From UKL13-2 sp031368465 (GTDB lineage Bacteria > Pseudomonadota > Gammaproteobacteria > Burkholderiales > Usitatibacteraceae), in the NCBI GenBank assembly GCA_031368465.1, contig JANMNT010000340.1, positions 1 to 15,795 of the forward strand: a stretch of 15,795 bases of DNA, in the 5' to 3' direction. The notes under the pieces are model-generated. The model did not search any database, was not told where the DNA came from, and was given only the letters and a program-made list of their open reading frames with translations. The first letter of the stretch is position 1, and the number at the start of each line of letters is the position of its first letter. Of the stretch, positions 1-7,388 are shown one piece after another. The translations under genes were made by a program, and so were the position numbers.

Positions 1-839
1 CAGTCGACAATGATCTGCCCATTACCGATTGCTCGCCCGGTTTTGGCTCGGTGGCGAAGTATGTGGCGGTGTCGATGTTGGAAGCCGGTCTGGACGTTGC
101 CTCAATGGCAAAGACGTCCACCAAAGTATTTGTGTTTGAAGTAATGGGGCGTCACGCCGGGTGGATTGCGGCGGCGACCGGGCTGGCGGCGACGGGCGCT
201 GGCGAGGCGCCACATATCATTTTGTTTCCAGAGATCGTGTTCGACCCGAAGGCGTTTATTGCAAAGGTGGACGAAACCGTGAAGAAGTACGGCTATTGTG
301 CGGTGGGTGTCTCTGAAGGCATCAAAGGGCAGGACGGAAAATTTGTTTCCGAGTCGGGATTGGTTGACGCGTTCGGGCACGCACAGCTGGGCGGGGTGGC
401 GCCCGCCATCGCCGATCTGGTCAAACGCGAACTCGGGTTGAAATATCACTGGGCGGTGGCTGACTACTTGCAACGGGCCGGGCGTCATATCGCGTCGAAA
501 ACCGACGTTGAGCAAACCTATGCATTGGGCAAGGCCGCTGTTGACTTTGCCTTGAAGGGCATGAACGGCGTGATGCCGGCAATCAAACGGCTGTCTGGTA
601 GCCCTTACCGGTGGGAAATCATCGCCGCGCCACTGGTTGATGTTGCCAACCACGAGAAAAAAATGCCGCGTGATTTCATCACCCCGGACGGGTTTCACAT
701 TACGCGCAAATGTCGCAACTATTTGCAGCCGCTGATCGCGGGTGAAGCCCACCCACCTTACAAAAACGGCCTGCCGCAATATGTCCGGCTGAAAAACGTT
801 GCGGTGAAGAAAAAACTACCGACGTTCGAACTAAAATAG
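1..839 (+). CDS. 6-phosphofructokinase, probably PPi-type (5' end outside window)
   Basis: Phosphorylates fructose 6-phosphate to fructose 1,6-bisphosphate in cytoplasmic glycolysis. The reading frame is open from base 3 and gives 278 residues to a TAG. It starts inside the substrate-binding motif (VDNDLPITD), followed by PGFGSVAKY and MGRHAGWIAAATGLA, which are hallmarks of the phosphofructokinase superfamily. The first ~140 residues, with the nucleotide/PPi-binding GGDG region, lie upstream of the window. The DNDLP and SVAKY wording and the long C-terminal part fit the pyrophosphate-dependent or related group better than the short ATP enzymes of the E. coli PfkA type. The phosphoryl donor cannot be decided because the diagnostic residues are missing. 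If PPi-dependent, the reaction would be reversible and could also serve gluconeogenesis. The gene converges on yhbY across a long inverted repeat. Confidence 0.9.
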   Translation, partial: VDNDLPITDCSPGFGSVAKYVAVSMLEAGLDVASMAKTSTKVFVFEVMGRHAGWIAAATGLAATGAGEAPHIILFPEIVFDPKAFIAKVDETVKKYGYCAVGVSEGIKGQDGKFVSESGLVDAFGHAQLGGVAPAIADLVKRELGLKYHWAVADYLQRAGRHIASKTDVEQTYALGKAAVDFALKGMNGVMPAIKRLSGSPYRWEIIAAPLVDVANHEKKMPRDFITPDGFHITRKCRNYLQPLIAGEAHPPYKNGLPQYVRLKNVAVKKKLPTFELK

Positions 840-905
840 AAAGTCGTTTATTGACGGTCGTTTCCAAGCTTTTTTGCCTGAAAACGACCGCCAATAAACG
901 ACTTT
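840..905. terminator. Long inverted repeat, likely bidirectional terminator between pfk and yhbY
   Basis: The arms 840-863 and 882-905 are 24 nt each and pair with a single A/C mismatch around an 18-nt loop. Each arm begins or ends in AAAGTCG/CGACTTT. On the plus strand the stem ends in a T run (CTTTTT). On the minus strand it follows the yhbY TAA at once and also ends in CGACTTT. The site between two convergent genes fits a terminator acting in both directions. The stem is unusually long and AT-rich for one, so a mobile palindromic repeat is an alternative. Confidence 0.7.
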
Positions 906-912
906 TTAATTG

Positions 913-1317
913 TTATCTTGGTCGGCGTTTCGCTTTTGGCTTGAGTTGCCCGGTCGCAATCATTTCTTCCTGGTGCTTGGTCATACGCGGCCCCTTGCGT
1001 TTTTGTGGCGGCAACGCTGCTTTTGCGCGTTCCTTCACCTTTTGCGGGTTTAAGCGCCAGATCACGATGGTTTTGCCGATCATTTGCACCGGTGCGGCCG
1101 CCAATGCACCGGCGATTTGGTCCATCCATGCCGCGCGTTCGTCGCGGTCGTCGGTATTGACGCGAATCTTGATGAGTTCATGGGCGGACAACGTGCGGTC
1201 AATTTCACGAATCACGCTGGCGGTCAGGCCTTTGTCGCCAATGATGACCAGCGGATCAAGTGAATGCGCTTTGGCCTTGAGTGCCTGGCGCTCGATAGGG
1301 GATAATTCTATTTTCAT
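913..1317 (-). CDS. yhbY: YhbY family RNA-binding protein (CRM domain)
   Basis: Small cytoplasmic protein of 134 residues. In this family it associates with pre-50S ribosomal subunits and takes part in ribosome assembly. Residues ~1-97 form one CRM domain. The signature GDKGLT loop (GxxG RNA-binding loop) is at about residues 27-32, and HELIKIRV and the strand MIGKTIVIWR follow, closely resembling E. coli YhbY. The tail (~98-134) is very basic (RKGPRMTKHQ and PKAKRRPR) and longer than in E. coli, so it may add RNA affinity. The ATG aligns with the E. coli start. No Shine-Dalgarno is visible. A perfect TATAAT ends 6 nt before the ATG, so the mRNA may be leaderless. It is divergent from rlmE, as in other proteobacteria, and both genes serve 50S maturation. 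Confidence 0.93.
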   Translation of the reverse strand: MKIELSPIERQALKAKAHSLDPLVIIGDKGLTASVIREIDRTLSAHELIKIRVNTDDRDERAAWMDQIAGALAAAPVQMIGKTIVIWRLNPQKVKERAKAALPPQKRKGPRMTKHQEEMIATGQLKPKAKRRPR

Positions 1318-1323
1318 GCCGCA

Positions 1324-1329
1324 ATTATA
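1324..1329 (-). promoter_or_regulatory. Perfect -10 hexamer next to the yhbY start codon
   Basis: Read on the minus strand the hexamer is TATAAT, followed by TGCGGC and the yhbY ATG. With a normal 6-7 nt distance from -10 to start site, transcription would begin at or next to the A of the ATG. No good -35 is seen at 16-18 nt upstream (the sequence there is C-rich), which lowers confidence. The 127-base gap to rlmE shows no other clear promoter on either strand. Confidence 0.45.
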
Positions 1330-1444
1330 ACGTCGGACGCTACGCTAGGGGTTTGGGCCCATACTGCAACCAAGTCCGTCCGCCGGGTTAGCGCCAGTCG
1401 CTGGTATCCCGCACCTCCAGACCAGCAAACCTTGATGGTATTTA

Positions 1445-2074
1445 ATGTCCAACGCCCGCCCGAAAAACAGCCGTGATTGGCTCAGACGCCACCTTTCCGA
1501 TACCTACGTCAAGCAGGCAAACGAACACGGCTTTCGCTCCCGCTCGGTGTATAAATTGCAGGAAGTTGACGACGACGAAAAGCTGATGAAGCCCGGTATG
1601 ACGGTGGTCGACCTTGGTTCGGCGCCAGGCAGCTGGTCACAACTGGCAATCAAGAAAGTCGGCACCAAGGGAAAGGTCATTGCCATCGACATGTTACCGA
1701 TGGAGGCGATTGAAAACGTTCACTTTATCGAGTCAGACTTTTCGCTCGACGCCGGACTAAATGCCGTGGTGGCCGCGATAGAAAACAAGCAGGTGGACCT
1801 TGTGATCTCGGATATGGCCCCCAATCTGACAGGTATCGTGCTGACCGATCAGGCGAGGCTCTATGCGTTGGGCGAGATGGCGATGGACTTTGCCGTGAAA
1901 TTCTTGAAACCAAACGGCTGTTTTCTGGTCAAGGTATTTCAAGGCGATGGTTTTGAGCCGTATGTGAAGTTGATGCGGGCGAATTTCCAGAAAGTGGTGA
2001 CAAAGAAGCCTGATGCCTCGCGCGATGAAAGTCGCGAAGTTTATTTGTTTGGCAGGGGTTTGAAGGGTCGGTGA
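1445..2074 (+). CDS. rlmE: 23S rRNA (uridine-2'-O-)-methyltransferase RlmE (FtsJ/RrmJ)
   Basis: Transfers a methyl group from SAM to the 2'-OH of U2552 (E. coli numbering) in the A-loop of 23S rRNA, late in 50S assembly. The 209 residues match the usual family length. The SAM-binding motif VVDLGSAPGSWSQ is at residues 54-66. The catalytic tetrad K-D-K-E is visible as K37 (SVYKLQE), D123 (ISDMAPN), K163 (FLVKVFQG) and E198 (SREVYLFG), each one position off E. coli K38/D124/K164/E199. The ATG lacks a strong Shine-Dalgarno but gives the family N-terminus. The gene lies 163 bases upstream of ftsH in the same direction, as in E. coli, where the pair is co-transcribed and heat-induced. No sigma-32 promoter could be recognised here. 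Confidence 0.96.
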   Translation: MSNARPKNSRDWLRRHLSDTYVKQANEHGFRSRSVYKLQEVDDDEKLMKPGMTVVDLGSAPGSWSQLAIKKVGTKGKVIAIDMLPMEAIENVHFIESDFSLDAGLNAVVAAIENKQVDLVISDMAPNLTGIVLTDQARLYALGEMAMDFAVKFLKPNGCFLVKVFQGDGFEPYVKLMRANFQKVVTKKPDASRDESREVYLFGRGLKGR

Positions 2075-2202
2075 CAGAACGATGATCCTGGCCGGTCACC
2101 GCGCAACAAGGTCAAACGAATCGCCGCAATTAGCATTTGTTTTGGGTCCATTTTGCCGCTATCCAGGTCACGAATTGGCAGGTTTCAGAGTAAGATATCG
2201 GT

Positions 2203-2217
2203 CCCGCACGAGGCGGG
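2203..2217 (+). other. Short GC hairpin in the ftsH leader
   Basis: CCCGC and GCGGG form a perfect 5-bp stem around ACGAG, 20 nt before the ftsH GTG and just upstream of the GGGGT ribosome-binding site (2226-2230). No T run follows, so it is not a terminator. It might modulate ftsH translation or be chance. The rest of the 2075-2237 gap shows no convincing promoter. Confidence 0.2.
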
Positions 2218-2237
2218 CATAGATTGGGGTCACTAGC

Positions 2238-4175
2238 GTGAACAATAATTGGATCAAGGGAATTGGTGTCTGGCTCGTTGTCGGCATTGTGCTGATGATG
2301 GTATTCATGCAATTCACAGGGCGCAACGCCACGCGTGATGTCATGGATTATTCAACCATGATGAGCGAGGCCAAGGCGGGCAATATTGAACGCTACAAGG
2401 AAGAAGGCCCCAAGATCGGCTAGGTCTTTACGCGTGATAACAAGTCCTACACTGTTTACCTGCCACCGAGCATTTACACCATTGATGATTTGCTGAAGGC
2501 AGGCGTCAAGATCGAGGCGCGGCCACCGGACGAACAATCGTTCCTTCTGCAAATGTTTATCTCGGCTTTCCCGGTTCTGTTGCTGATCGGTGTGTGGATT
2601 TATTTCATGCGTCAAATGCAGGGTGGCGGCAAGGGCGGCGCGTTTTCATTCGGCAAAAGCCGTGCGCGCATGCTCGACGAAAACACCAATCCGATCACTT
2701 TTGCGGATGTCGCCGGCGTGGACGAGGCAAAAGAGGAAGTCGGCGAATTGGTCGATTTTTTGCGCGACCCGACCAGGTTTCAGAAACTCGGTGGACGTAT
2801 TCCCCGCGGCGTATTGATGGTTGGCTCCCCCGGAACCGGTAAAACGCTGTTGGCGCGGGCGATTGCCGGCGAAGCCAAGGTGCCGTTTTTCTCGATATCC
2901 GGTTCTGATTTTGTTGAAATGTTTGTCGGTGTCGGTGCCGCGCGTGTGCGTGACATGTTTGAGCAGGCCAAGAAGAGTGCGCCGTGCATCATTTTTATCG
3001 ACGAAATTGACGCGGTTGGTCGCCAACGCGGTGCCGGCCTTGGCGGCGGTAATGACGAACGTGAGCAGACGCTCAACCAGTTGCTGGTTGAAATGGACGG
3101 ATTCGAAGGCAGCGTCGGCGTGATTGTGATCGCCGCCACCAACCGGCCGGATGTGCTCGACCCTGCGCTATTGCGGCCGGGACGTTTTGACCGCCAGGTG
3201 GTGGTGTCGCTGCCCGATATCCGCGGCCGCGAACAGATCTTGCTGGTCCATATGCGTAAAGTGCCGATCGCACCGGATGTTGTGGCTGAAGTGATTGCGC
3301 GCGGCACGCCAGGCATGTCCGGTGCCGATCTGGCGAATCTGGTTAATGAGGCGGCGTTATTTGCGGCACGTGCGGCCAAACGGCTGGTCGATATGGAAGA
3401 TTTTGAGCGGGCAAAAGACAAGATCATCATGGGTGCCGAGCGACGCTCGATGGTCATGCCGGAAGAAGAGCGCATGAATACCGCGTATCACGAATCCGGT
3501 CACGCCATCCTTGGTTATTTGTTACCAAAGAGTGACCCTGTGCATAAAGTCACCATCATTCCGCGCGGCCGTGCACTCGGGCTGACCGTACAATTGCCGG
3601 AGCAGGATCGTTACGCGTATGACCGTGAATATCTGCTGAACCGCATTGCCATTTTGTTTGGCGGACGTATTGCCGAAGAAGTATTTATGCATCAGATGAC
3701 CACCGGTGCCTCCAATGACTTCGAGCGCGCCACACAACTCGCGCGCGACATGGTGACGCGTTACGGTATGTCGGACGCATTGGGCACCATGGTTTACGCC
3801 GAAAACGAAGGCGAGGTATTTTTGGGCCGTTCGATGACGCGTCAAACCAGTGTTTCCGAAGAGACCATGCGCAAAGTTGACGCTGAGATTCGTCGCATCA
3901 TTGACGAACAGTACGCGCTGGCGCGCAAAATCATCGAAGAAAATCGCGACAAGATTGAAGCGATGGCCAAGGCCTTGCTGGAAGTCGAAACGATTGATGC
4001 CGACCAGATCAAGGACATTATGGAAGGCCGCGAAATGCGCGCACCAAAGGCCTCGACATTGCGCTTCAAATCGAAACGTGACGGCGACGGCAGCGGTGGC
4101 ACCGCGGTACCTGCGGATGAAAACAAAGCCGCGCCGGACGTCAAGGAGCCGCCGGCAACCGAGGGTGCGCAATAG
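2238..4175 (+). CDS. ftsH: ATP-dependent zinc metalloprotease FtsH, interrupted by an in-frame TAG
   Basis: Membrane-anchored AAA+ protease that degrades misfolded membrane proteins and short-lived regulators such as sigma-32 and LpxC in E. coli. The frame spans 645 codons, normal for FtsH, but codon 62 is TAG. Positions with the TAG counted as one codon: TM1 ~5-26, periplasmic segment, TM2 ~103-125, Walker A GSPGTGKT 196-203, pore loop FVG 229-231, Walker B IIFIDE 251-256, second region of homology ending RPGRFDRQ, zinc site HESGH 418-422 with third ligand D494 (TGASND), and an acidic, proline-rich tail. The GTG start follows GGGGT at 7 nt spacing and gives the typical MNNN N-terminus. Everything after the TAG is intact with no sign of decay. 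Possible explanations are sequencing error, a recent C-to-T change in a Gln codon, suppression, or reinitiation. A product starting at TTG 2490 would lose TM1 and most of the periplasmic domain. A terminator follows the stop codon. Confidence 0.92.
2421..2423 (+). other. In-frame amber codon inside ftsH
   Basis: The frame reads ...GPKIG, TAG, VFTRDNKSYTVYLPP..., with FtsH homology on both sides and no shift of frame. TAG is one transition away from CAG (Gln). Six other genes in this window end in TAG (pfk, ftsH itself, glmM, the cytochrome gene, phoX, pstB), so TAG is a working stop here and genome-wide reassignment is ruled out. Confidence 0.95.
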
Positions 4176-4202
4176 GTGTCCTTGAGGCGACTCACAAACA
4201 AG

Positions 4203-4230
4203 CGGGCGGAGAAATCTGCCCGTTTTTGTT
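4203..4230 (+). terminator. Intrinsic terminator after ftsH
   Basis: CGGGCGGA (4203-4210) pairs with TCTGCCCG (4215-4222), including one G-T pair, around the loop GAAA. TTTTTGTT follows directly. This is a textbook rho-independent terminator 27 bases after the ftsH stop. It implies that folP is at least partly transcribed from elsewhere or by read-through. Confidence 0.85.
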
Positions 4231-4246
4231 TAACTGGCCCAGTTAA
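4230..4246. promoter_or_regulatory. 17-nt perfect palindrome abutting the folP start
   Basis: TTAACTGGCCCAGTTAA is symmetric around its central C. Its last A is the first base of the folP ATG. It starts in the T-rich tail of the ftsH terminator. It could be an operator-like dyad or, in RNA, a 7-bp stem with a GCC loop that covers the initiation region, where no Shine-Dalgarno is visible. The symmetry is seen directly; a regulatory role is inference. Confidence 0.4.
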
Positions 4247-5067
4247 TGCGCACCAATATCAACCTGATCGACAGCCGCCCGCGCATCATGGGGATTGTCA
4301 ATGTCACGCCTGATTCCTTTTCCGACGGCGGAAAATTTGACACGACCGGTGCGGCGGTCGCCCATGCGATTGCACTCATCAACGAGGGTGCCGACATTCT
4401 CGACATTGGCGGTGAATCGACCCGACCGGGTGCGGTGGCAGTCGGACTGCAGCAGGAGCTTGATCGCGTGATGCCGGTCATCGAAGCGCTCGTCAAGTCA
4501 CATCCGGATACACCGTTGTCGATTGACACACAAAAGCCCGCTGTTATGCGTGCGGCAACGCAAGCAGGTGTGGCGATGGTCAATGATGTAAACGCGTTGC
4601 GGGCGGATGGCGCGATCGCAATTTGTGCAGAAACGGGCGTGGCGGTTTGCCTGATGCATAAACAGGGCGAACCCGGCACCATGCAAGTCGCCCCGACGTA
4701 TATTGATGTGGTCGCCGAGGTGAAATCCTATTTGATGCAACGCGCGGCTGCCTGTGAAGCGGCCGGCATCAGCCGCGCGCGCATTGTGGTTGATCCGGGT
4801 ATCGGCTTTGGCAAGACGCTCGCACACAATTTGGCGCTGCTGGCGGCAACCGCCGAACTCGCCGCCACCGGCTACGGCGTTATGGTGGGTGTGTCGCGCA
4901 AGTCGATGTTCAACACCCTGCTCGGGCGTGAGGTTGATGATCGCCTGGTGCCAAGTGTGGTTGCGGCGCTTTATGCGGCGCGGCAAGGGGCTTCGATTTT
5001 ACGGGTTCACGATGTGCGCGAAACACGCGATGCGCTGGTTCTGCAACGCGCGCTGTCGGCCAATTGA
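4246..5067 (+). CDS. folP: Dihydropteroate synthase
   Basis: Condenses p-aminobenzoate with 6-hydroxymethyl-7,8-dihydropterin diphosphate in cytoplasmic folate synthesis; it is the sulfonamide target. At 273 residues it is complete. Landmarks: MGIVNVTPDSFSDGG 15-29, GGESTRPGA 55-63, D94 in LSIDTQKP, VNDVNAL 112-118, LMHKQGEPGTMQ 136-147, DPGIGFGKT 183-191, the VGVSRKS loop ending at 220 with K219, and RVHDV 253-257. The expected pterin and pABA ligands (N19, D94, N113, D183, K219, R253, H255) are all present. The ATG gives a normal N-terminus but has no Shine-Dalgarno and touches a palindrome. It follows the ftsH terminator and is upstream of glmM with one extra gene between, whereas in E. 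coli folP and glmM are adjacent. Confidence 0.97.
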   Translation: MRTNINLIDSRPRIMGIVNVTPDSFSDGGKFDTTGAAVAHAIALINEGADILDIGGESTRPGAVAVGLQQELDRVMPVIEALVKSHPDTPLSIDTQKPAVMRAATQAGVAMVNDVNALRADGAIAICAETGVAVCLMHKQGEPGTMQVAPTYIDVVAEVKSYLMQRAAACEAAGISRARIVVDPGIGFGKTLAHNLALLAATAELAATGYGVMVGVSRKSMFNTLLGREVDDRLVPSVVAALYAARQGASILRVHDVRETRDALVLQRALSAN

Positions 5068-5130
5068 CAAAAACGTGCAATGGAGTGGCATTGTCGGGTT
5101 GGATGGGAAAACGACCGATGCTGATGTATA

Positions 5131-5144
5131 TTGACCTTCGTCAA
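5131..5144. promoter_or_regulatory. FNR/FixK-like dyad TTGA-N6-TCAA
   Basis: TTGACCTTCGTCAA is a perfect dyad, 26 nt upstream of the following GTG start. Its form matches the TTGA-N6-TCAA core bound by FNR/FixK-type oxygen regulators. It overlaps a TATATT (5127-5132) that could be a -10, but no good -35 accompanies it. Short dyads are common by chance, so this is only a candidate. Confidence 0.2.
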
Positions 5145-5170
5145 TAATCGACATATCAAGGGAGCCGATC

Positions 5171-6007
5171 GTGGAACACAACACCCCGCAAAACCCCAAC
5201 CCGTATGCCTTACCACCGGCTGCTGCCATGGCGGCGCACGCCGATGCCAATGACAATAACTTCATTCCTGGCGGACGTTCCGTCAATGCAGGCCAGGGCA
5301 CCGCTTGGATCGGTCGCGGCTGGGCGATGTTTACAGCCGCACCATTGATCTGGATTGTCAGCCTGATTATTTTTTTCGCGATCTACCTGGTGCTCAATTT
5401 TGTGCCGCTGATCGGTACATTTGTCGCTTATGCCTTGTTCGGGCTGCTGGCCGGTGGCCTGATGCTGGGGGCAAACGCGCAACACGGTGGCCGACCGCTT
5501 GAAATCAACGATATTTTTTCCGGCTTCAAAGCGCCGCACACCACGCCACTGCTGATTGTGGGGCTGCTGTATATGGTGTCATGGATCGTGTTGATGGTAA
5601 TCGGTGCCATCCTGTTTGCCGTGGTATTGGGCGCCTCAGGTGGCATCGGCGCCATGATGCGTGGCGGCAGTGGTGCCATTGCCGGACTGATCGCAGGAGC
5701 GGGGTTGGGTGCAATTATGGTGGCCCTGGTCATGATGGCTATTTCAGTTCCCATTTTTATGGCATTTTGGTTTGCGCCGGCGTTGGTCGCCCTCAACGGC
5801 GTATCACCAATGGACGCGTTGACGATGAGTTTTTCAGCGTGCCTGAAAAACATATTGCCATTCCTGATATATGGGCTGGTATTTCTGGTGTTGTTTATTG
5901 TCGGCGCAATCCCGCTCGGCCTTGGCTTGCTGGTGGTGATCCCGCTGATGTATACATCGACCTATGCCGCCTATCGCGATATTTTTCTCGGCGACGACGG
6001 CAATTGA
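5171..6007 (+). CDS. BPSS1780-like polytopic membrane protein of unknown function
   Basis: The 278 residues begin with a ~45-residue hydrophilic, Asn/Pro/Ala-rich N-terminus without a signal peptide. The motif WIGRGWAMFTAAPLIW (47-61) enters the first membrane helix. Hydrophobic segments lie at about 57-80, 83-103, 126-155, 176-210 and 229-262, so there are five or six helices. The block WFAPALVALNGVSPMDALTMSF and the TYAAYRDIF end resemble proteins annotated as BPSS1780 family in betaproteobacteria; this is recognised by eye and the family has no known function. The GTG start is supported by AAGGGAG (5158-5164) at 6 nt spacing, the strongest ribosome-binding site in the folP-glmM block. The glycine-rich stretch at 154-182 may be a flexible or packed helix region. 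It sits between folP and glmM, 31 nt before glmM, and is probably co-transcribed with it. Confidence 0.75.
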   Translation: MEHNTPQNPNPYALPPAAAMAAHADANDNNFIPGGRSVNAGQGTAWIGRGWAMFTAAPLIWIVSLIIFFAIYLVLNFVPLIGTFVAYALFGLLAGGLMLGANAQHGGRPLEINDIFSGFKAPHTTPLLIVGLLYMVSWIVLMVIGAILFAVVLGASGGIGAMMRGGSGAIAGLIAGAGLGAIMVALVMMAISVPIFMAFWFAPALVALNGVSPMDALTMSFSACLKNILPFLIYGLVFLVLFIVGAIPLGLGLLVVIPLMYTSTYAAYRDIFLGDDGN

Positions 6008-6038
6008 CGTTTGAGCTTTAGTCGGAAGTCCGGATGAC

Positions 6039-7388
6039 ATGACACGAAAATATTTTGGCACCGACGGCGTGCGTGGCCGTGTGGGTGATGCACCAATCAC
6101 GCCGGATTTTGTCCTGAAACTCGGATACGCCGCCGGCAAAGTGTTGGCGGGTAATATCGGCAATGGCAAACCTGCCGTGTTGATCGGCAAGGACACCCGC
6201 GTCTCGGGCTACATGCTCGAGAGCGCACTCGAAGCGGGTTTTTCAGCCGCTGGATGCGACGTGTTGCTGGTCGGCCCGATGCCAACGCCGGGTGTGGCAT
6301 TTTTGACGCGTGCCCTCCGTTTGTCGGCAGGAGTGATGATCTCCGCTTCACACAATCCGTTTGACGACAACGGCATCAAGTTTTTTTCAGCCGATGGCAA
6401 GAAGCTGCCGGATGAGGTTGAGCAGGCAATTGAAGCGACGCTTGAAGGGCCGCTCGTGTGCAAGCCTTCCAGTGAACTCGGCAAGGCGGGACGTGTGGTT
6501 GATGCCGGTGGACGCTATCTGGAATTTTGCAAGAATACCTTTCCACCTGAGTTGAATTTGCGCGGCATGAAAATTGTCGTCGACTGCGCACATGGTGCGG
6601 CGTATGCAATAGCGCCGAAGCTATTTCGTGAACTCGGTGCAGAAGTGATTGCAATTGGTGACGCGCCGGATGGCTTCAATATCAATGATGGCGTCGGCGC
6701 AACCCATCCCAAAACACTTGCGGCAAAGGTTATTGAAACCAACGCTGACATCGGTGTTGCGCTCGATGGTGATGCCGACCGGCTGATCATGTGCGATAAA
6801 GACGGCACGTTGTTTGACGGTGATCAGTTGCTGTTTGTGATTGTCAAAGACCGCCAAGCGCGCGACATATTGAATGGCGGTGTGGTCGGCACACAAATGA
6901 CCAACTTTGCGTTTGAAAAACAAATGGCCCTGATGCAAGTGCCGTTTGCGCGTGCCAAGGTGGGTGATCGTTATGTGCTTGAAATGTTGAACGCAAAAGA
7001 CTGGCAGTGCGGCGGCGAAAATTCCGGTCATATTCTTTGTCTGGATAAACACTCAACCGGCGACGGGATGATTTCCGCGCTACAAGTATTGGCGGCGTTG
7101 GCGCGGAACAAAGCCGGTCTGGGGGAATTCACCAACGAACTTGTGATGTTCCCGCAGGTGTTGATCAATATCCGCACGACGTCAAAGTTTGATTTCGCAA
7201 ATTCAGCCGCGGTTAATACAGCGGTTGGCGACGCGGAAAAATCACTCGCCGGCACTGGACGGGTCTTGCTTCGCGCATCCGGAACCGAGCCCTTGATTCG
7301 CGTGATGGTGGAGGGCGAGGATGGCGCGCTTGTCGCACGCCTTGCACGGTCAATTGCAACGCTGGTTGAGGCGGAATCAAAAAAATAG
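6039..7388 (+). CDS. glmM: Phosphoglucosamine mutase
   Basis: Interconverts glucosamine 6-phosphate and glucosamine 1-phosphate on the way to UDP-GlcNAc for peptidoglycan and LPS. The 449 residues are full length for the alpha-D-phosphohexomutase family. The start KYFGTDGVRG is canonical. The phosphoserine loop ISASHNP is at 101-107 with catalytic Ser104, the metal loop DGDADR at 243-248, the sugar-binding loop GGENSGH at 325-331, and the phosphate-binding loop RASGTEPLIRVMVEG at 412-426. All four active-site loops are intact. The ATG is preceded by GGAAG (6024-6028), a weak site at long spacing, and by an overlapping ATG-ACA-TGA. It follows the BPSS1780-like gene by 31 nt. In E. coli glmM also follows folP; the next genes differ here. 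No clear terminator follows. Confidence 0.97.
   Translation: MTRKYFGTDGVRGRVGDAPITPDFVLKLGYAAGKVLAGNIGNGKPAVLIGKDTRVSGYMLESALEAGFSAAGCDVLLVGPMPTPGVAFLTRALRLSAGVMISASHNPFDDNGIKFFSADGKKLPDEVEQAIEATLEGPLVCKPSSELGKAGRVVDAGGRYLEFCKNTFPPELNLRGMKIVVDCAHGAAYAIAPKLFRELGAEVIAIGDAPDGFNINDGVGATHPKTLAAKVIETNADIGVALDGDADRLIMCDKDGTLFDGDQLLFVIVKDRQARDILNGGVVGTQMTNFAFEKQMALMQVPFARAKVGDRYVLEMLNAKDWQCGGENSGHILCLDKHSTGDGMISALQVLAALARNKAGLGEFTNELVMFPQVLINIRTTSKFDFANSAAVNTAVGDAEKSLAGTGRVLLRASGTEPLIRVMVEGEDGALVARLARSIATLVEAESKK

Noticed and set aside
102..779. Long minus-strand frame opposite the phosphofructokinase
   Set aside because: It is a shadow of a clearly conserved gene, with no recognisable family.
2421..2423. 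Pyrrolysine or reassigned TAG
   Set aside because: TAG ends six genes in the window, and no pyrrolysine-type context or machinery is visible.
2811..3518. GSPGTGKT Walker A and HESGH zinc motif as aberrant FtsH residues
   Set aside because: Both fit the consensus (GxxGxGKT, HExxH), and I recall the Ser variant in other betaproteobacterial FtsH proteins.
2490..4175. ftsH as a shorter gene starting at TTG 2490
   Set aside because: The upstream codons from 2238 to 2489 encode a normal FtsH N-terminus in the same frame, broken only by one TAG, so the gene starts at 2238. A start at 2490 is only a possible reinitiation product.
5131..5159. Promoter TTGACC-N17-TATCAA before the BPSS1780-like gene
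   Set aside because: Spacing is ideal, but transcription would begin after the ribosome-binding site at 5158-5164, so it could not serve this start codon.
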